From positions 682,001 through 746,000 of the forward strand of contig JAFLBI010000001.1 of NCBI GenBank assembly GCA_017303835.1: a DNA stretch of 64,000 nt, read 5' to 3'. Shown piece after piece: positions 51,103 to 58,963 of the stretch. The position numbers were made by a program, and so were the translations under genes. Position 1 is the stretch's first letter. Every line of letters begins with the position of its first letter. Under the pieces are notes generated by a model that searched no databases, was not told the origin of the DNA, and saw only the letters and a program-made list of their open reading frames with translations. The stretch comes from Chitinophagales bacterium (GTDB lineage: Bacteria > Bacteroidota > Bacteroidia > Chitinophagales > Chitinophagaceae).

Positions 51103-51653
51103 ATCAGAATCCCTGGCAAATTGTGCAAGCTAAAGCCGTCTATGATAATCCCTGGATAGGCTTGACGGAATATGATGTGATTAACCCAAACGGCGGTAAA
51201 GGCATTTATGGGAAAGTACATTTTAAAAATACGGCAATAGGTGTGCTGGTGCTGGATGATAACTGGAATACCTATATCGTTGGACAATACCGTTTTGTGC
51301 TAGACCAATACAGTTGGGAAATTCCTGAAGGTGGTGGGCGAGTAGGAACTGATCCTTTAGAAGGCGCCAAGCGCGAATTACTAGAGGAAACAGGACTTAA
51401 AGCAACACGATGGGATTTCTTGCTAGGCATGCATCTATCTAATTCAGTTAGCGATGAGTGGGGTGTAGTGTATATAGCCCGTGGTTTAACGCAACATGAA
51501 GCCATGCCTGAGGAGACAGAGCAGTTACATGTGCGCAAAATACCTTTTGATCAATTGCTTGATATGGTAGATAAAGGTGAAGTTACAGACTCTTTAACCG
51601 TTGCCGCTGTATATAAAGTAGCGCTTTTGCGCGCGCAAGGCCATTTGAAATGA
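51099..51653 (+). CDS. NUDIX hydrolase (ADP-ribose pyrophosphatase-like)
   Basis: Protein of 184 residues. The Nudix box (about 85-107) reads GGGRVGTDPLEGAKRELLEETG with flanking WEIPEG, as in ADP-ribose/NDP-sugar pyrophosphatases. It starts with GTG, overlapping the upstream TGA; there is no other suitable start until residue 109, so GTG is the start. Translational coupling to the membrane-protein gene is likely. Confidence 0.9.
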   Translation: MNQNPWQIVQAKAVYDNPWIGLTEYDVINPNGGKGIYGKVHFKNTAIGVLVLDDNWNTYIVGQYRFVLDQYSWEIPEGGGRVGTDPLEGAKRELLEETGLKATRWDFLLGMHLSNSVSDEWGVVYIARGLTQHEAMPEETEQLHVRKIPFDQLLDMVDKGEVTDSLTVAAVYKVALLRAQGHLK

Positions 51654-51661
51654 TACCTTTG
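51654..51661 (+). promoter_or_regulatory. Candidate -7 box (TACCTTTG) 4 nt before the rlmB ATG
   Basis: Perfect TAnnTTTG in the 12-bp gap between the NUDIX gene and rlmB; initiation would fall on or next to the ATG, giving a leaderless message. Confidence 0.45.
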
Positions 51662-51665
51662 CAAC

Positions 51666-52409
51666 ATGGCCATCAAAAAACAAAACCTCATTATAGGTCG
51701 CCAACCACTTCTAGAAGCAGTTCAAGCAGGCAGGGCTATTGATAAAATTCTTTTACAGAAGAATGCAACTGGCGAAACTGCCCATGCGATTAGACAAATC
51801 GCCAAGGAGTATCAAATACCAGTACAAATGGTGCCGGTTGAAAAACTCAATGGCATTACCAAGGCAAACCACCAAGGTGTGATTGCTTTTGCTGCATTGG
51901 TACAATACATGGATTTGCAGCAAGTAATTGATCATGTAGTAGGTGAAGGACAGACGCCGCTTTTTTTAATGCTGGATGGCGTAACTGATGTAAGGAATAT
52001 TGGTGCCATCACCAGAAGTGCAGTTTGTTGTGGTGCACAGGCCATCATCATTCCGGATAAAGGTGTAGGCGCATTGAATGAAGAAGCGATGAAGAGCAGT
52101 GCCGGGGCTTTGGAATTGATTCATATCTGCCGAGTTAATAGTTTATTAAAAGCGGTGGATACATTGCACTTGAATGGCATACAGGTGTTTACCAGTGAAA
52201 TGCGTGCCGATAAAAATGTACACGAACTCAACTTTACAGATCCATGCTGTGTGATTATGGGCGACGAGGGCAAGGGTGTACAACCTTATTTAGCGAAAGC
52301 TGCAGATGCTTTCTTTAAGATACCCATGGCCACTAAGTTTGATTCATTCAATGTATCTGTTGCAGCAGGTATTATTTTATACGAAGCAATGAAACATAGA
52401 AATGGCTGA
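51666..52409 (+). CDS. rlmB: 23S rRNA 2'-O-methyltransferase RlmB (SpoU/TrmH family)
   Basis: SPOUT-fold SAM methyltransferase of 247 residues. RlmB methylates G2251 of 23S rRNA. Seen: substrate-binding N-domain IIGRQPLLEAVQAGRAIDKIL, motif 1 LDGVTDVRNIGAITRSA, motif 2 CCVIMGDEGKGVQPYL, and motif 3 IPMATKFDSFNVSVAAGIILYE. It overlaps the HMG-CoA lyase gene by 8 bp. Confidence 0.92.
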   Translation: MAIKKQNLIIGRQPLLEAVQAGRAIDKILLQKNATGETAHAIRQIAKEYQIPVQMVPVEKLNGITKANHQGVIAFAALVQYMDLQQVIDHVVGEGQTPLFLMLDGVTDVRNIGAITRSAVCCGAQAIIIPDKGVGALNEEAMKSSAGALELIHICRVNSLLKAVDTLHLNGIQVFTSEMRADKNVHELNFTDPCCVIMGDEGKGVQPYLAKAADAFFKIPMATKFDSFNVSVAAGIILYEAMKHRNG

Positions 52410-53265
52410 GCATCTGATACAATTGATTGAATGTCCAAGGGATGCTATGCAAGGCTGGCCTAAGCTAATTGCTACGGCAGATAAGATTGCTTACCTAAAT
52501 CAATTATTGCAAGTTGGTTTTCATACACTCGACTTTGGCAGTTTTGTATCGCCTAAAGCCATTCCGCAAATGGCGGATACAGCTGAAGTATTGGCCGGAC
52601 TTGATTTAAGCAATACATCCACCAAACTATTAGCCATCATTGCCAATGAGCGTGGTGCAGCTGAAGCAGTAAAACATGCAGCTATTGACTATTTAGGTTT
52701 TCCCTTTTCTATTTCTGAAACCTTTCAACTAAGAAATACCAATAGCACCCGTGCTGAAAGTTTGGAACGTGTTGCAGCTATTCAAGCACTTTGTTCAGCA
52801 CACAAGAAAACGCTTGTTGTCTATCTCAGTATGGGCTTTGGTAACCCTTACGGGGACCCATATAATGCATCCATTTTGCAGGAATGGGCGGAACAGATGG
52901 CTAAGCTGGGTGTGAAAATTGTTTCTTTAGCTGATACAGTCGGACTTGCTACGCCAGAACAAATACAAATCGCTACTAGTAGTTTGATTAAAGCCTATCC
53001 TGATATTCATATTGGTGTTCATTTACATGCGAGATCCGATCAGTGGCAGGATAAATTGCAAGCTGCGTTAGACGCAGGCTGTACCAGAATTGATGGTGCC
53101 ATCAAAGGTATTGGTGGTTGTCCCATGGCGCAGGATGATCTGGTGGGCAATATGGATACCAGCCTGATGATACCTTATTTGCAGCAAAAACATTTATTAC
53201 CCGAGTTGAATCATACTGCTCTAATTACTGCAACTCGTATGGCTGATCACATCTTTACACATTGA
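52402..53265 (+). CDS. Hydroxymethylglutaryl-CoA lyase-like protein
   Basis: TIM-barrel lyase of 287 residues that splits HMG-CoA into acetoacetate and acetyl-CoA in leucine catabolism. Seen: ECPRDAMQGWP (EVGPRDG-like start with the catalytic Arg), LDFGSFVSPKAIPQMAD (metal and substrate), GVHLHARSD (metal His pair) and GIGGCPMAQDDLVGNM (catalytic Cys loop). Overlaps rlmB by 8 bp and precedes the GSCFA gene by 1 bp, so it belongs to a rlmB-GSCFA operon. Confidence 0.88.
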   Translation: MAEHLIQLIECPRDAMQGWPKLIATADKIAYLNQLLQVGFHTLDFGSFVSPKAIPQMADTAEVLAGLDLSNTSTKLLAIIANERGAAEAVKHAAIDYLGFPFSISETFQLRNTNSTRAESLERVAAIQALCSAHKKTLVVYLSMGFGNPYGDPYNASILQEWAEQMAKLGVKIVSLADTVGLATPEQIQIATSSLIKAYPDIHIGVHLHARSDQWQDKLQAALDAGCTRIDGAIKGIGGCPMAQDDLVGNMDTSLMIPYLQQKHLLPELNHTALITATRMADHIFTH

Positions 53266-53266
53266 C

Positions 53267-54268
53267 ATGAAATTCCATTTTGAATTTTCCATACCTAAAT
53301 CAACCAATCCTATTCGCTATGGTAGCAGGAACCTTTTAATTGGTTCCTGTTTTACTGAGCATATAGGAGAGAAACTTCGTTACCATAAGTTTCAAGTAAT
53401 GGAAAATCCGCATGGCATTTTATTCAATCCAGTCAGTGTGGCTGAAGCCATTACAGATTATATTGATCAACGAATCTACACTGCTACAGATATATTTCAA
53501 CTCAATGAAACCTGGCATAGTTGGAAACACCATAGTCGCTTTTCAGGGATTATACCCGATGTATCGATACATAAAATCAATACAAGTATTCAGGAAGCGC
53601 ATCAACATATCCTGCATGCAGACAATATTCTGATTACGCTTGGTTCTGCTTGGACTTATCAGTTAACAGAAAAAGCGCCGCTGTATCAACCAAATAAGGT
53701 TGCTGCAAATAACCACAAAGCACCGGCTGATTGGTTCAAGAAGCATTTGATGACTTATGAGGAAGTGCTTCAGGTGTTAGATAATATGTTACACCGTATA
53801 TTCTATGCCAATCCGCATGCCAACATCATTTTTACCATTAGTCCGGTAAGACATTTGCGCGAAGGTGTAGTTGAAAATAATCGGAGCAAAGCTGTATTGA
53901 TTCAAGCGGTGCATCATCTGGTTGACAAGTTCGAACAGTTATACTATTTCCCAGCATATGAATTGGTAATTGATGATTTGCGCGATTATCGCTTCTATGC
54001 AGAAGATTTGGTGCATCCCAATTATCAGGCAACACAGTATGTATGGGAGAAGTTTACAGAAGCCTGCATTGATCCTGCTGCACACCCCATGATGAAGGAA
54101 ATTGCATCCATTCAACTTGCAGTGAAACATCGGCCATTCAATCCCGAAACAGCTATGCACAAAAAATTTCTGGAACAAAACCTTCAGAAAGCAACGACAC
54201 TGCAAGCGCAGTACCCTTATCTGGATTTACAACAGGAAATCAGTTTTTTCCAACAAGCATTGGCTTAG
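53267..54268 (+). CDS. GSCFA domain protein
   Basis: Protein of 333 residues starting MKFHFEFSIPKS. LLIGSCFTEHIGEKL holds the GSCFA motif that names the family; ENPHGILFNPVSVAEAI, ILITLGSAWTYQL and FTISPVRHLREG follow. The fold is GDSL/SGNH-hydrolase-like: Ser in GSCF, Gly in TLGS, and a late D..HPN (EDLVHPNYQATQYVWE). The substrate is unknown. It converges on miaE with a 4-bp overlap of the ends. Confidence 0.85.
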   Translation: MKFHFEFSIPKSTNPIRYGSRNLLIGSCFTEHIGEKLRYHKFQVMENPHGILFNPVSVAEAITDYIDQRIYTATDIFQLNETWHSWKHHSRFSGIIPDVSIHKINTSIQEAHQHILHADNILITLGSAWTYQLTEKAPLYQPNKVAANNHKAPADWFKKHLMTYEEVLQVLDNMLHRIFYANPHANIIFTISPVRHLREGVVENNRSKAVLIQAVHHLVDKFEQLYYFPAYELVIDDLRDYRFYAEDLVHPNYQATQYVWEKFTEACIDPAAHPMMKEIASIQLAVKHRPFNPETAMHKKFLEQNLQKATTLQAQYPYLDLQQEISFFQQALA

Positions 54269-54882
54269 TGAATTCTATCGCCACGGATTTCACTTGACTC
54301 CATAATGTTTGCTTCATAGGCTAACCATTGCTTCCAGCGGTTACGCACAATCTCTTTATCCAGATATTGTTCAGCCAAGGTGATGAATAAGGTATAATGT
54401 CCGGCTTCACTCTCCATAAAACGACGATAGAACTGGCGCATATATGGATCATCCAAACCTTCACTCAATCTTTTAAAGCGTTCACAACTGCGGGCTTCAA
54501 TCAAAGCCATGATTAATAATTGATCAAGGAAACGACCATCAGGATGGCCGCCTTTTTGTTGAAATTCCATCAGCTTATTCACGTAAGCATCTTTACGTTG
54601 CTTACCCAATTTGAGGTTGCGCTTTTTCAGTTCATTCAATACCGATCGAAAATGTCCCCATTCTTCTGTAACAATCGGCGCTAGCGCTTCCACCACAGCT
54701 TCTTTATCGGAATATTTCTGGATAATGGAGATACAAGTAGTAGCCGCTTTTTGCTCGCAATAAGCATGATCTGTGAGTATAGCTTCCAAACTAATACCTG
54801 CCAAATCCACCCAACGTGGATCAGTAGGCAATTGCAAACCCAGAATATTTTTTACGTCAATAGAGGTTTTGCTTGTTTCCAT
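54265..54882 (-). CDS. miaE: tRNA-(ms2io6A)-hydroxylase (MiaE-like)
   Basis: Di-iron hydroxylase that adds the last hydroxyl to ms2i6A37 of tRNA. It is 205 residues from the ATG at 54882. Ligands: Glu in HAYCEQKAATTC, EEWGHF (ExxH) and a C-terminal pair in ALIEARSCERF and ESEAGHYTLF. A longer frame from 54942 would run into bioF and lacks family homology at its start. It is divergent from the bioF-like gene. Confidence 0.85.
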   Translation of the reverse strand: METSKTSIDVKNILGLQLPTDPRWVDLAGISLEAILTDHAYCEQKAATTCISIIQKYSDKEAVVEALAPIVTEEWGHFRSVLNELKKRNLKLGKQRKDAYVNKLMEFQQKGGHPDGRFLDQLLIMALIEARSCERFKRLSEGLDDPYMRQFYRRFMESEAGHYTLFITLAEQYLDKEIVRNRWKQWLAYEANIMESSEIRGDRIH

Positions 54883-54906
54883 GTAGCAAATATCCGTTGC
54901 ATCCGG

Positions 54907-54914
54907 TAGTTTTG
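54907..54914 (+). promoter_or_regulatory. Candidate -7 box (TAGTTTTG) 4 nt before the bioF ATG
   Basis: Perfect TAnnTTTG in the miaE-bioF divergent region; the spacing to the ATG is the same 4 nt as at rlmB and at the gene on 20553-20888. Confidence 0.45.
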
Positions 54915-54918
54915 GCGC

Positions 54919-56001
54919 ATGTATCGGGATGATTTTCTGCAAAACAAACTGAATGAACGTAAAGCCCAGGATGCTTTCCGTGTGCTGCGTGTGCAGGATG
55001 GTAAAGCAGATTTTTGTTCCAATGATTATCTAGGCATTGCACACAGACAACTGTTGTCAGAGAACGGTTTGTCTGCCGGCTCAACCGGTTCTCGTTTATT
55101 GGCAGGCAATTGGCCGATCATGGAAACCGTAGAAAAAGAGATTGCAGCTTTCCATCAAGCTGAAGCAGCCCTTTTGTTCAACTCAGGCTATGATGCTAAC
55201 CTGGGTTTATTGTCTGCCGTACCGCAGAAAGGAGATACCATTATTTATGACCAGCTCTCGCATGCATCTATACGCGATGGTATTCGTTTATCATTTGCAC
55301 AAGCTTATTCTTTTGCGCACAATGATCTGAGTGATCTTCGTAAGAAATTGCAATCTGCAACGGGCAATGTGTTCATCGTTACAGAGTCGGTTTTTAGCAT
55401 GGACGGTGATTTTTGTCCAATTAGAGAACTTGTCACCATAGCAAAAGAACATGGCGCCCACCTGATTATTGATGAAGCCCATGCCACCGGTGTGATTGGA
55501 GAAAGGGGGGAGGGTTTGGTACAGCAGGAGGGATTGCAGACTGAAATATTTGCACGTATCCATACATTCGGTAAGGCTGTTGGTTGCCATGGTGCCGTTG
55601 TACTGGGCTCTGCGCAATTACGGGATTACCTCATCAATTTCGCCAGAAGCCTGATCTATTCAACAGCATTATCACCTGCTGCTGTTGGAGCAATCAGGCA
55701 AGCATATCAGTTATTCCCAACCATGTATGCAGAGCGTTCCAAACTTCAGCAATGGATTCAGCAGTTGACAAATGCTACTTTGAGATACACTTTGATGCAG
55801 TCTAGTACAGCTATTCAGCCTTTAGTAGTACCCGGAAATACAGCTGCAAGGGCGTTGGCTCAGCAATTACAAGATGCCGGATTGGATGTACGACCTATTT
55901 TATATCCAACAGTACCGAAAGGTTCAGAACGATTACGCATTGTACTGCATGCTTTTAATACCAAGGAGGAAATGGATAAGTTGATTCAAATCTTGTCGTA
56001 G
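54919..56001 (+). CDS. bioF: 8-amino-7-oxononanoate synthase-like PLP enzyme
   Basis: Alpha-oxoamine synthase of 360 residues; BioF joins pimeloyl-ACP (or -CoA) and alanine in biotin synthesis. Seen: FCSNDYLGIA, GSTGSRLLAGN, LFNSGYDANLGLLS, DEAHATGVIGERGEG (PLP Asp and His), and PLP Lys219 in HTFGKAVGCHGAV. KBL and related synthases share this pattern. No other bio gene is adjacent, so the BioF assignment is probable rather than certain. Confidence 0.82.
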   Translation: MYRDDFLQNKLNERKAQDAFRVLRVQDGKADFCSNDYLGIAHRQLLSENGLSAGSTGSRLLAGNWPIMETVEKEIAAFHQAEAALLFNSGYDANLGLLSAVPQKGDTIIYDQLSHASIRDGIRLSFAQAYSFAHNDLSDLRKKLQSATGNVFIVTESVFSMDGDFCPIRELVTIAKEHGAHLIIDEAHATGVIGERGEGLVQQEGLQTEIFARIHTFGKAVGCHGAVVLGSAQLRDYLINFARSLIYSTALSPAAVGAIRQAYQLFPTMYAERSKLQQWIQQLTNATLRYTLMQSSTAIQPLVVPGNTAARALAQQLQDAGLDVRPILYPTVPKGSERLRIVLHAFNTKEEMDKLIQILS

Positions 56002-56071
56002 ATATTTTGCGCACAGCGGCTTGCGCTTCCATAATTAATCAATATTTTCCCATTCTAAATTTTTCTTTCCT

Positions 56072-58522
56072 ATGCGAATGCTGCCATTCCTGTTATCGGC
56101 TATAGCCACAACAGGGCTAGTATGGGTGCTGAATACACAGTTACCAAGTGGGGGCTCTAAAACACCACGTCTGGGCTATTTTCTATCGCCACAGCACGGT
56201 TTCTGGCAAAATGCAGAGCCGGTGAATGCTAACTATAATGGCGAGATCAAACTGGCTGGTTTGAAAGCTAAAGCTGATGTGTACATTGATGATAGATTGG
56301 TACCGCATATTTATGCCGAGCAAGATGCAGATGCTTATATGATCCAGGGTTATCTGCATGCGAAGTTTCGTTTATGGCAGATGGAGTTTCAAACCCATGT
56401 AGCTGCTGGCAGATTAAGTGAGATTGTGGGTGAAGCAAGATTAGAAACAGATCGTTATTTCAGAAGATTGGGAATGGTGTATGCAGCCGAGAATGCATTA
56501 AAGGAAATGGAAAAAGATCCAGCCATGAAAGAGGCAGTTACTGCTTATGCAAAAGGCGTCAATGCTTACATAAGCACATTGAATCCAACACAGCTTCCTT
56601 TTGAGTACAAGCTGATGGATTATCAGCCAGAAGCTTGGACAACATTGAAAACGGCATTGTTCCTCAAATTCATGGCTTTTGATTTAAGTGCGCGTGGTGC
56701 CAGCACCGATTTACAAATGAGTAATGCGCGTAACTATTTCAGTTATGAAGACATGCAGCTTTTGTATCCGGCAGTTCAGGATTCTCTGGATCCAATCGTA
56801 CCCAAGGGTACTGCCTATGCAGCGCCGTCAGTGCCTGTACAAGCACCCACAGGTGTAGAAGGCTACCTCGGTAAGAAAGACAGCATTGCAGCAACTGCGC
56901 CCATCGTGCCCAATAAAAATAATGGTAGTAATAACTGGGCTATTGGCGGTAGCAGAACACAAAGTGGCAGACCAATATTATGCAATGATCCACACTTAGG
57001 CCTGAATCTGCCATCGCTTTGGTATGAAGTTCAAATTACTACGCCAACGCACAGTACCTATGGCGCTAGTTTCCCCGGTTCTCCTGCAGTAATCATTGGC
57101 TTTAACGATAGTATTTCATGGGGTGTAACCAATGCAGGTAGAGATGTGATTGATTTTTATGAAATCAAATTCAAAGATTCTACTATGCAAGAGTACTGGT
57201 TCAACAATGCATGGGTAAAAGCGGCAAAACGCAAGGAAACAATTCAAGTGAAAGGTGGCAAAGCATTAGAGGAAAACATTGCAATGACTGTATTTGGCCC
57301 AGTGATGTATGATAAAGCATTTCAAACATCAAAGAAAGACGGACAATATCTGGCTTTACGATGGAAAGCGCACGATCCTAGTAATGAGCTGCGTACATTC
57401 TATGGGTTAAACAGAGCAAAGAATGTACAGGACTATCGTGCAGCAATTGAATACTTCGAATGTCCTGGCCAGAACTTTGTCTATGCAGATAAGAAAAGCA
57501 ATATTGCTATCACACAGCAAGGTGCATTTGTAGCAAGATGGAAAAAACAAGGTGATTATATTTTACCTGGAACTGATAGCAGCTTTATGTGGCAAGGGAT
57601 TATTCCTGATGCAGAAAATGCACGTTCAGTAAATCCTGCCAGAGATTTTGTGAGCAGCGCCAACCAGATGGCCACTGATGAAAGCTATCCTTATTACCTC
57701 GGCGCACCCAGTAATTTTCCCTTATATCGCGGTATCATCATCAATAGAAAATTAGCGCGCATTACAGGCGCTACAGCTAAAACGATGCAGGATTTACAAA
57801 CAGACAATTACAATGTGTTTGCTGAATATGCCAGACCTGTATTGAAGCGCTATCTTGATCAACTGAACCTTAAGGGTAACGAAAAGAAATACATTGATCT
57901 CTTATATGGTTGGAATCTTGAAAACGGCATCAATGAAAAAGGCGCTACTGTTTTCCGTGTATTTTGGGATAGTTTGGAAACAGCTGTTTGGAATGATGAA
58001 ATCATGGCCGCTAATACAAACGTGCCTTGGCCCGATGAATCTACTTTACTGGAATCATTATTACACGATTCCACATACAAGTTTGCAGATGATATCCGCA
58101 CACTTGATACCAAAGAAACTATACTAGACGCCATGCGAAAGGCAGTTAGCTTAGCTTTGCCTAAGCTGGAGCAACTGGACAAAGACAATAAGTTGGCATG
58201 GGGTGCTTTTAAATCAACCCACGTAGATCATTTGACCAAAACACCTGCGCTGAGCAGATTAAACCTGCCAATAGGCGGGGGTGTGCATATCATCAATGCG
58301 ACAACTGGCAATCATGGCCCCAGCTGGCGCATGATTGTGCATATGACCGATGAAATTGAAGCTTATGGTGTCTATCCAGGCGGCCAAAGCGGTAACCCTG
58401 GCAACAAGTACTATGATAGTTTTGTAGACAGCTGGGCAGCAGGAAAATATTATCGCTTACAATTTGTCAATAAAGCTGTGGCTGCGAAAAACATGCCCTG
58501 GCATATTCAATTCACCAATTGA
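56072..58522 (+). CDS. Penicillin acylase family (Ntn-hydrolase) protein
   Basis: Exported Ntn hydrolase precursor of 816 residues. It starts with an N-terminal membrane/signal segment (MRMLPFLLSAIATTGLVWVL). The alpha-chain part runs to about 285; the autoprocessing site is NNG-Ser286-NNW, the new N-terminal Ser being the nucleophile. Family features include RRLGMVYAAE, ARNYFSYEDM, RPILCNDPHLG, and YGASFPGSPAVIIGFNDSI. Members hydrolyse acyl-homoserine lactones, penicillin-like amides or lipopeptides; the substrate is not predictable. It is followed 9 bp later by a small membrane protein. Confidence 0.9.
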   Translation: MRMLPFLLSAIATTGLVWVLNTQLPSGGSKTPRLGYFLSPQHGFWQNAEPVNANYNGEIKLAGLKAKADVYIDDRLVPHIYAEQDADAYMIQGYLHAKFRLWQMEFQTHVAAGRLSEIVGEARLETDRYFRRLGMVYAAENALKEMEKDPAMKEAVTAYAKGVNAYISTLNPTQLPFEYKLMDYQPEAWTTLKTALFLKFMAFDLSARGASTDLQMSNARNYFSYEDMQLLYPAVQDSLDPIVPKGTAYAAPSVPVQAPTGVEGYLGKKDSIAATAPIVPNKNNGSNNWAIGGSRTQSGRPILCNDPHLGLNLPSLWYEVQITTPTHSTYGASFPGSPAVIIGFNDSISWGVTNAGRDVIDFYEIKFKDSTMQEYWFNNAWVKAAKRKETIQVKGGKALEENIAMTVFGPVMYDKAFQTSKKDGQYLALRWKAHDPSNELRTFYGLNRAKNVQDYRAAIEYFECPGQNFVYADKKSNIAITQQGAFVARWKKQGDYILPGTDSSFMWQGIIPDAENARSVNPARDFVSSANQMATDESYPYYLGAPSNFPLYRGIIINRKLARITGATAKTMQDLQTDNYNVFAEYARPVLKRYLDQLNLKGNEKKYIDLLYGWNLENGINEKGATVFRVFWDSLETAVWNDEIMAANTNVPWPDESTLLESLLHDSTYKFADDIRTLDTKETILDAMRKAVSLALPKLEQLDKDNKLAWGAFKSTHVDHLTKTPALSRLNLPIGGGVHIINATTGNHGPSWRMIVHMTDEIEAYGVYPGGQSGNPGNKYYDSFVDSWAAGKYYRLQFVNKAVAAKNMPWHIQFTN

Positions 58523-58531
58523 TCTTGTTTT

Positions 58532-58876
58532 ATGAAACAACTGATAACCATTGTACTGATCGCTTTTGTTACCTATATCACCGGAATGATTACGGCATTG
58601 CCTTGGTGGAGCTTTGTACTACCTGTTGCCTTAATAGCTGCATGGAGAAAGCATACACCCGGTCAAGCTTTTTTAACTGGCTTTGCAGGCGTTTGTATTC
58701 TCTGGGTAGTTGTTGCGGCCTTGAAGGATATAGCCAATGAGCATATTCTGGCTACAAAAGTGGCCGGTATACTGCCTTTAGGTGGATCTTATGTATTGCT
58801 GATTTTAGTTACCGGTGTGGTAGGTGGTCTGCTGGGTGGTTTATCATCGCTCACAGGCAGTTATCTGCGTTCATAA
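58532..58876 (+). CDS. Small polytopic membrane protein
   Basis: Protein of 114 residues with three or four hydrophobic spans and no recognised family (LIAFVTYITGMITAL, FLTGFAGVCILWVVVAAL, VLLILVTGVVGGLLGGLSSL). It is 9 bp downstream of the acylase, so co-transcribed. A role in anchoring or assisting the acylase is possible but unsupported. Confidence 0.65.
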   Translation: MKQLITIVLIAFVTYITGMITALPWWSFVLPVALIAAWRKHTPGQAFLTGFAGVCILWVVVAALKDIANEHILATKVAGILPLGGSYVLLILVTGVVGGLLGGLSSLTGSYLRS

Positions 58877-58939
58877 ATAAAGCTTTGTTAAAGCCGCTGA
58901 TAGCCGTAACTATCTGAGCTTGGCATCGTTCTTGCATAC

Positions 58940-58947
58940 TATTTTCG
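58940..58947 (+). promoter_or_regulatory. Candidate -7 box (TATTTTCG) for the DUF5686 gene
   Basis: One base off TAnnTTTG, 16 nt before the ATG at 58964. Confidence 0.35.
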
Positions 58948-58963
58948 TTGTAAGCAAGTAACC

